Of a stretch of DNA of 64,000 nucleotides, positions 61,301-64,000 are shown in pieces; within the stretch, counting starts at the first letter, position 1, and every line of letters begins with the position of its first letter. The stretch covers positions 817-64,816 of the forward strand of contig DHLX01000012.1 of assembly GCA_002405475.1 (NCBI GenBank), written 5' to 3'. This DNA is from Burkholderiales bacterium UBA4657 (lineage in GTDB: Bacteria; Pseudomonadota; Gammaproteobacteria; Burkholderiales; Burkholderiaceae_E). A program made the translations under genes and the position numbers. The notes below the pieces were generated by a model that worked only from the letters and a program-made list of their open reading frames with translations, did no database searches and was not told the origin of the DNA.

Positions 61301-62453
61301 AGTCTCTTGGAGTATCTAGGAAGCCTCGCGGTACGGTGAGGGTTACAATAGCGCCCGGTGTATTTAAAGCCTGTAGAAATTGGCGACCCTGTTCTCCGGC
61401 CGTTTCTATGTCCCATGTGATCGACCCCACGGTTATGAGATTCACGGGATTTCCTTGATTCTCCAGATGAACCGTTTGCGGTATGATATTTAGTACTACG
61501 GGCCCTGGGATGGAGAAGGTATGGCCGTCTTGAGTCATCACCTGATCTGGTCCCTCGAACGACACCACTACCCCAGCCCGAGACTGCGCTTCAGGACGCA
61601 GGATGAGGGTGGCGGCACCAATCTCCGTGCCGTCTGGTTGTCGTACCACGACGGGGAAGCTGAGCTCTCCTTCAAGGTGCTGATAGCCGTCAAGTTTGAG
61701 TGCTCTCAATAAACTCCCGAAGTCAGGATATACAACATCTACTAGCCCCTGATCGGTCGGTCGGCGAGTGACAGCGGCGTTGCTTATGCGGGTAATCTCG
61801 TGCTGTATGCTAGCCCGCACTGCTTTTTCATCAATGCGCCAGCCTTCGTACTGACTATAATGACCTGGAAACCCCTTTGCTTTGATGTGCGATTGTAGTC
61901 GTTCGGTCGCCTCTTCTTTAGCCTGTTTATCGGTGAGTGTGGGGGTCCTTGCTTGCAGAACGGTGGCGAGTTCATTGAGTAAGTTTGAGTTATTGTTTAA
62001 AAAGCCGTTAATACGTTGTTCGCGTAACATTCGCTCAGCATCGGCCAGTGGTATTTCATGCGAGGTGAGCTGGTATTCACTTATTAATGCATTTTGAGCT
62101 CCCTGCTGGCGCAGTGTCTTTATCTTACCTTCGATTTCACCGAGGAAGGTTCGAATTCTTACATCACCTATGCCGCCCACTCTGTCATAAATAGCCATCA
62201 GGGTGAACAAGGCCTCAGGCAGGTACTGGAGGTCGTCAGCATACACAGTTTTTTGCTGAAGCCGATGGGATGTTGCGGCACGCTGAAGTGAGCTGACATC
62301 TATAACAGGAAGACTTAATTTTCGCAGCTCAGTATTAATGCGGGCTAAGAACTCTTGAAGTTTTGGGTCATCGGCAGGCCGATTTGACGGCGACGGCAAT
62401 GGCTGGGAACTTGCGACAAACAAGCCTCCACTAGGAGCAACTCTCATGTTCAT
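58302..62453 (-). CDS. Giant pentapeptide-repeat protein, function unknown
   Basis: A 1383-residue protein I do not recognise. There is no signal peptide; the N-terminus is Ser/Pro-rich, then mostly helical (residues about 30-230). A mixed region follows. Pentapeptide repeats (A/N-L-x-x-A type) fill about residues 600-757 and 790-860, split by a 33-residue non-repeat insert (RQTLEKIKSLISEHGYK). A proline-rich linker comes next, then two similar helical modules (about 1044-1134 and 1152-1240), each with DP, GL..VL..G.GG..L..L and NT.N.L at matching places. A hydrophobic segment lies near the end (GLSALAASIGFFWSL). An AAAGGGA site precedes ATG 62453. The repeats should form a right-handed beta-helix rod. 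Scaffold, effector or toxin-related roles are all open. Confidence 0.85.
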   Translation of the reverse strand: MNMRVAPSGGLFVASSQPLPSPSNRPADDPKLQEFLARINTELRKLSLPVIDVSSLQRAATSHRLQQKTVYADDLQYLPEALFTLMAIYDRVGGIGDVRIRTFLGEIEGKIKTLRQQGAQNALISEYQLTSHEIPLADAERMLREQRINGFLNNNSNLLNELATVLQARTPTLTDKQAKEEATERLQSHIKAKGFPGHYSQYEGWRIDEKAVRASIQHEITRISNAAVTRRPTDQGLVDVVYPDFGSLLRALKLDGYQHLEGELSFPVVVRQPDGTEIGAATLILRPEAQSRAGVVVSFEGPDQVMTQDGHTFSIPGPVVLNIIPQTVHLENQGNPVNLITVGSITWDIETAGEQGRQFLQALNTPGAIVTLTVPRGFLDTPRDLGPQMDSLVTYNWANPDESRLEMARTAMDWVKNQPGGNRDLLRIIAEEIYQGYRGQENGQDNAIQAVRNFLASVAEIENFDDTTERDPVTGRSRVLDAVYHSLIEVARTDPRLLVAWLEQISGVDARNEQGQHVGRAVRTEQGEVVDGGYNLQAGIDTIAALAELTNYPEVLAVLKNQLSGLLKANRALEHERYIDLSHEALGKLLPGLDLEGVNLFHANLNGANLSGANLQNANLRAADLTNANLTNANLCAADLTNANLSGANLTNANLTEANLFGANLSNANLSNANLSNANLGSAFLDGANLTGANLSGVNLRFTNLAVADLTVADLTGANLEKANLTRANLTGAILSGADMTGAILNGANLSGANLTGAIMTRQTLEKIKSLISEHGYKVSGLETVIVIEPNAQLNGSDLSRAYLYQANLQNANLQNANLRYANLQWTNLIDADLRGADLPGAALTGADLTGADFTGATGLSAQQIEYIRIRGGIVDQAQPPTTDPDDPQIQAQTTPQSESPTVTNETNELNGGVVIGGNTIPTPEENLQLLRDLGIDPTGIRPDLLDDPTLKNLLREFRHTGDKENARAKIAEWLKLKGVDLTSLDLPAHTGDDKRQRDPEIPTNPPPFPDLTKVPDSSLPVPKEQPADPPLTQALSNLKNSVDPARLMREWSEAGDPQLKALLTFEGLQQVLAYGLGGELLKGLSQHNLSRFLSAYNTENVLSRIIKDPEVSSTVKALAQKMLYSVKNVLNEARLAPFKGALAELERRPPEDRTALILGWAKQRDPRLLLLLGTEQGLRLVLDAGMGGSFLTALAQGYSGWLRHLNTANLLQKLAQENPGTPLGTAAQNLLSRVNNVLRAATTPPQRAAERTDNLPSKVEQPNLIKPITPSALDSSVQALRQAKTPEQRLEALNGVRTTLQELLNLMMNPNEQLQGLSLMQQQFMGLIIEKLQEALKWVNDPQREKDAAYIAQGTWEFAVSGLSALAASIGFFWSLRPGGTS
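59880..60660 (-). repeat. 15-bp tandem DNA repeats encoding the pentapeptides
   Basis: Two runs (about 59883-60060 and 60178-60660) of a 15-bp unit, on the plus strand of the form GATTCGCCCCGCTCA with variants such as GATTCGCATTGGTTA. Each unit encodes one pentapeptide on the minus strand. Neighbouring copies are often nearly identical, so slippage or unequal exchange is likely and copy number may vary among strains. All frames stay open through the repeat, creating long false ORFs on the plus strand. Confidence 0.9.
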
Positions 62454-62765
62454 CGTTTGTCCCTTTCACTTATTCATTATTCATGAGTGAAACCTGTCCA
62501 CACTAACCAGACTGTTTTCATTGTAAGTGTGGTGGAAATATCAAGCAAGCTAAATTGGCCGCCATTAATGTGGCGCTTCCCGCATCCTTTCACGATTGCT
62601 AAGAATCAGAGACGTTTTGCCGGTTCCGACAATGAAATTAACTCTTGTATGCGTGTGTGGCATGTCTGTGCGGTAAATGCAGGGTTTTCCTGATAGATTT
62701 TTACTCTGAATCACGGCACAATGATGCATCGCAGCACTTTTTCCACCTTGCCTGGTTCTGCCATT
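62454..62765. other. Intergenic region, divergent
   Basis: 312 bases between the start of the pentapeptide-repeat gene and pyc. No ORF with a credible ribosome site was seen. It has an inverted repeat CCACACT (62498-62504) / AGTGTGG (62526-62532), which could be an operator or a transcript hairpin. Promoters for both genes presumably lie here; none is clear enough to mark. Confidence 0.6.
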
Positions 62766-64000
62766 ATGAAAACACAAAAAATCACCAGTTTGCTGGTTGC
62801 CAATCGTAGTGAAATCGCCATACGCGTCATGCGCGCTGCTGCCGAAATGGGCATACGCACCGTCGCTATTTATGCCAATGAAGACCGCTTTGCCCTGCAT
62901 CGTTTCAAGGCCGATGAGAGTTATCTGGTCGGTGAGGGCATGAAGCCTATTCAGGCATATCTGGATATTGACGACATTATTCGCATTGCCAAACAGGCCA
63001 AGGTCGATGCCATTCACCCCGGCTACGGCTTTTTGTCAGAAAACCCCGATTTTGCCGAGGCATGTGCCCGTAACGGCATCATTTTTGTCGGGCCGTCTCC
63101 CGAAGTGATGCGTACTCTGGGCAACAAGGTGGCTGCGCGTCATGCCGCCGTGGCGGCGGGGGTGCCGGTCGTGCCTGCTACCCAGGCGCTCCCGCACGAT
63201 CTGAACCAGGCCAAGGCGCTGGCAGCAGAGATTGGCTACCCCTTCATGCTGAAGGCCAGTTGGGGCGGGGGCGGGCGTGGCATGCGCGTGATTGAAACCG
63301 AGGCCGACCTGGGACCACAAATGGAAGTTGCCCGGCGCGAAGCCCTGGCCGCTTTTGGCAATGACGAGGTCTATCTGGAAAAACTGGTGCGGCGCGCGCG
63401 CCATGTCGAAGTGCAGATTCTGGGTGACCGGCACGGCAACATCGTTCATTTGTTTGAACGCGACTGCTCGGTACAGCGTCGCAACCAGAAAGTGGTGGAG
63501 CGTGCCCCGGCTCCCTATCTGAATGATGCACAACGTGCTGAACTATGCGGCTATGCGCTGAAACTGTCGCAAGGGGTGCATTACACCCACGCCGGCACGG
63601 TGGAATTTTTAATGGATGCCGACACTGGCAAGTTTTATTTCATCGAGGTCAACCCGCGTATTCAGGTGGAACATACGGTCACTGAACAAGTAACGGGCAT
63701 TGATATTGTCAAAGCCCAGATTCGCATTAGCGAGGGCGCGACGATAGGCCTTGATGCGGGTGTGCCGTCACAAGCAGATATACGCCTGAATGGCCATGCC
63801 CTGCAATGCCGCGTCACGACCGAAGACCCGGAAAATAACTTTACCCCCGACTATGGCCGTATTACTGCTTATCGTAGTGCGGCCGGTTTCGGTTTGCGTC
63901 TGGATGGCGGTACCGCTTACTCTGGCGCCGTCATTACGCCATACTACGATTCACTCCTGGTCAAGGTCACTGCCTGGGCCCCGACACCGGAAGAGGCGAT
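62766..64000 (+). CDS. pyc: Pyruvate carboxylase, 5' part
   Basis: The first 411 codons are present and the gene runs off the window. The biotin carboxylase domain shows LLVANRSEIAIRVMRAAAEMG, IHPGYGFLSENPDFAEAC, ATP-grasp KASWGGGGRGMRVIE, HVEVQILGDRHGNIVHLFERDCSVQRRNQKVVE, FYFIEVNPRIQVEHTVTEQVTGIDIVK and, at the edge, FGLRLDGGTAYSGAVITPYYDSLLVKV. The last blocks are those of single-chain pyruvate carboxylase rather than AccC. The product refills oxaloacetate from pyruvate. The start is ATG 62766. Confidence 0.93.
   Translation, partial: MKTQKITSLLVANRSEIAIRVMRAAAEMGIRTVAIYANEDRFALHRFKADESYLVGEGMKPIQAYLDIDDIIRIAKQAKVDAIHPGYGFLSENPDFAEACARNGIIFVGPSPEVMRTLGNKVAARHAAVAAGVPVVPATQALPHDLNQAKALAAEIGYPFMLKASWGGGGRGMRVIETEADLGPQMEVARREALAAFGNDEVYLEKLVRRARHVEVQILGDRHGNIVHLFERDCSVQRRNQKVVERAPAPYLNDAQRAELCGYALKLSQGVHYTHAGTVEFLMDADTGKFYFIEVNPRIQVEHTVTEQVTGIDIVKAQIRISEGATIGLDAGVPSQADIRLNGHALQCRVTTEDPENNFTPDYGRITAYRSAAGFGLRLDGGTAYSGAVITPYYDSLLVKVTAWAPTPEEA

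Noticed and set aside
62565..63533. Minus-strand ORFs over the start of pyc
   Set aside because: Antisense to the conserved biotin carboxylase domain; translations show no family features.

Overview
The window looks like the chromosome of a betaproteobacterium, order Burkholderiales. The base composition is moderate, and the housekeeping sets are typical of the class: hda next to a PerM-like gene and purM, pcnB-folK, panBCD with a deoxynucleoside kinase, mutL-miaA, pilT-pilU beside yggS, DUF3422 beside proC. An Oxalobacteraceae-like host (Undibacterium or Herminiimonas relatives) is a guess. The window opens inside tgt and closes inside a pyruvate carboxylase gene, so both end genes are partial.

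Layout. 1-2012: tgt and queA (queuosine tRNA modification) and a tRNA-Leu(CAA) with its own promoter. 2202-7806: four tightly packed plus-strand genes directly behind the tRNA: an AlbA_2/GHKL-ATPase protein, a ParA-type ATPase with no ParB, a bacterial SNF2-family ATPase and a SWIM zinc-finger protein. They look accessory, match no named system I recognise, and are the best candidate for an undescribed (perhaps defence or DNA-processing) system. 7814-10889: pantothenate genes panD, panC and panB with a deoxynucleoside kinase and a small membrane protein. 10967-13097: an ammonium channel flanked by two small unknown genes and without glnK. 13113-17398: folK, pcnB, a HAD phosphatase, a short Hda and a PerM-like permease, read as one minus-strand operon. 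17442-26690: purM, a lipoprotein, miaA, mutL, DedA, glutathione peroxidase, pilU, pilT, a PLP-homeostasis protein and an Lrp regulator.

26811-40586 is amino-acid catabolism. It holds bifunctional putA, controlled from a region with a perfect 12-bp inverted repeat shared with the divergent Lrp gene. A complete branched-chain-type ABC transporter follows, then a three-gene operon that fits L-lysine to 2-hydroxyglutarate degradation (lysine 6-dehydrogenase-like enzyme, aminoadipate-semialdehyde dehydrogenase, HglS-type 2-oxoadipate decarboxylase), then proC and DUF3422.

40724-53299 appears AT-richer and accessory: an orphan periplasmic binding protein, a GAPDH, a chemoreceptor, a LacI-type regulator, a six-gene ABC transporter with a DUF2160 subunit, and dihydroxyacetone kinase subunits DhaL and DhaK without DhaM. 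This is a plausible glycerol, dihydroxyacetone or related short-polyol uptake and phosphorylation unit. A near-identical sequence element lies upstream of the orphan binding protein, the chemoreceptor and the regulator, suggesting one regulon.

53269-64000: ubiA, a KimA-like K+ importer, recG, a 1383-residue pentapeptide-repeat protein of unknown function with a duplicated helical module, and the start of pyruvate carboxylase. No rRNA, insertion sequence, integrase or CRISPR array was seen.
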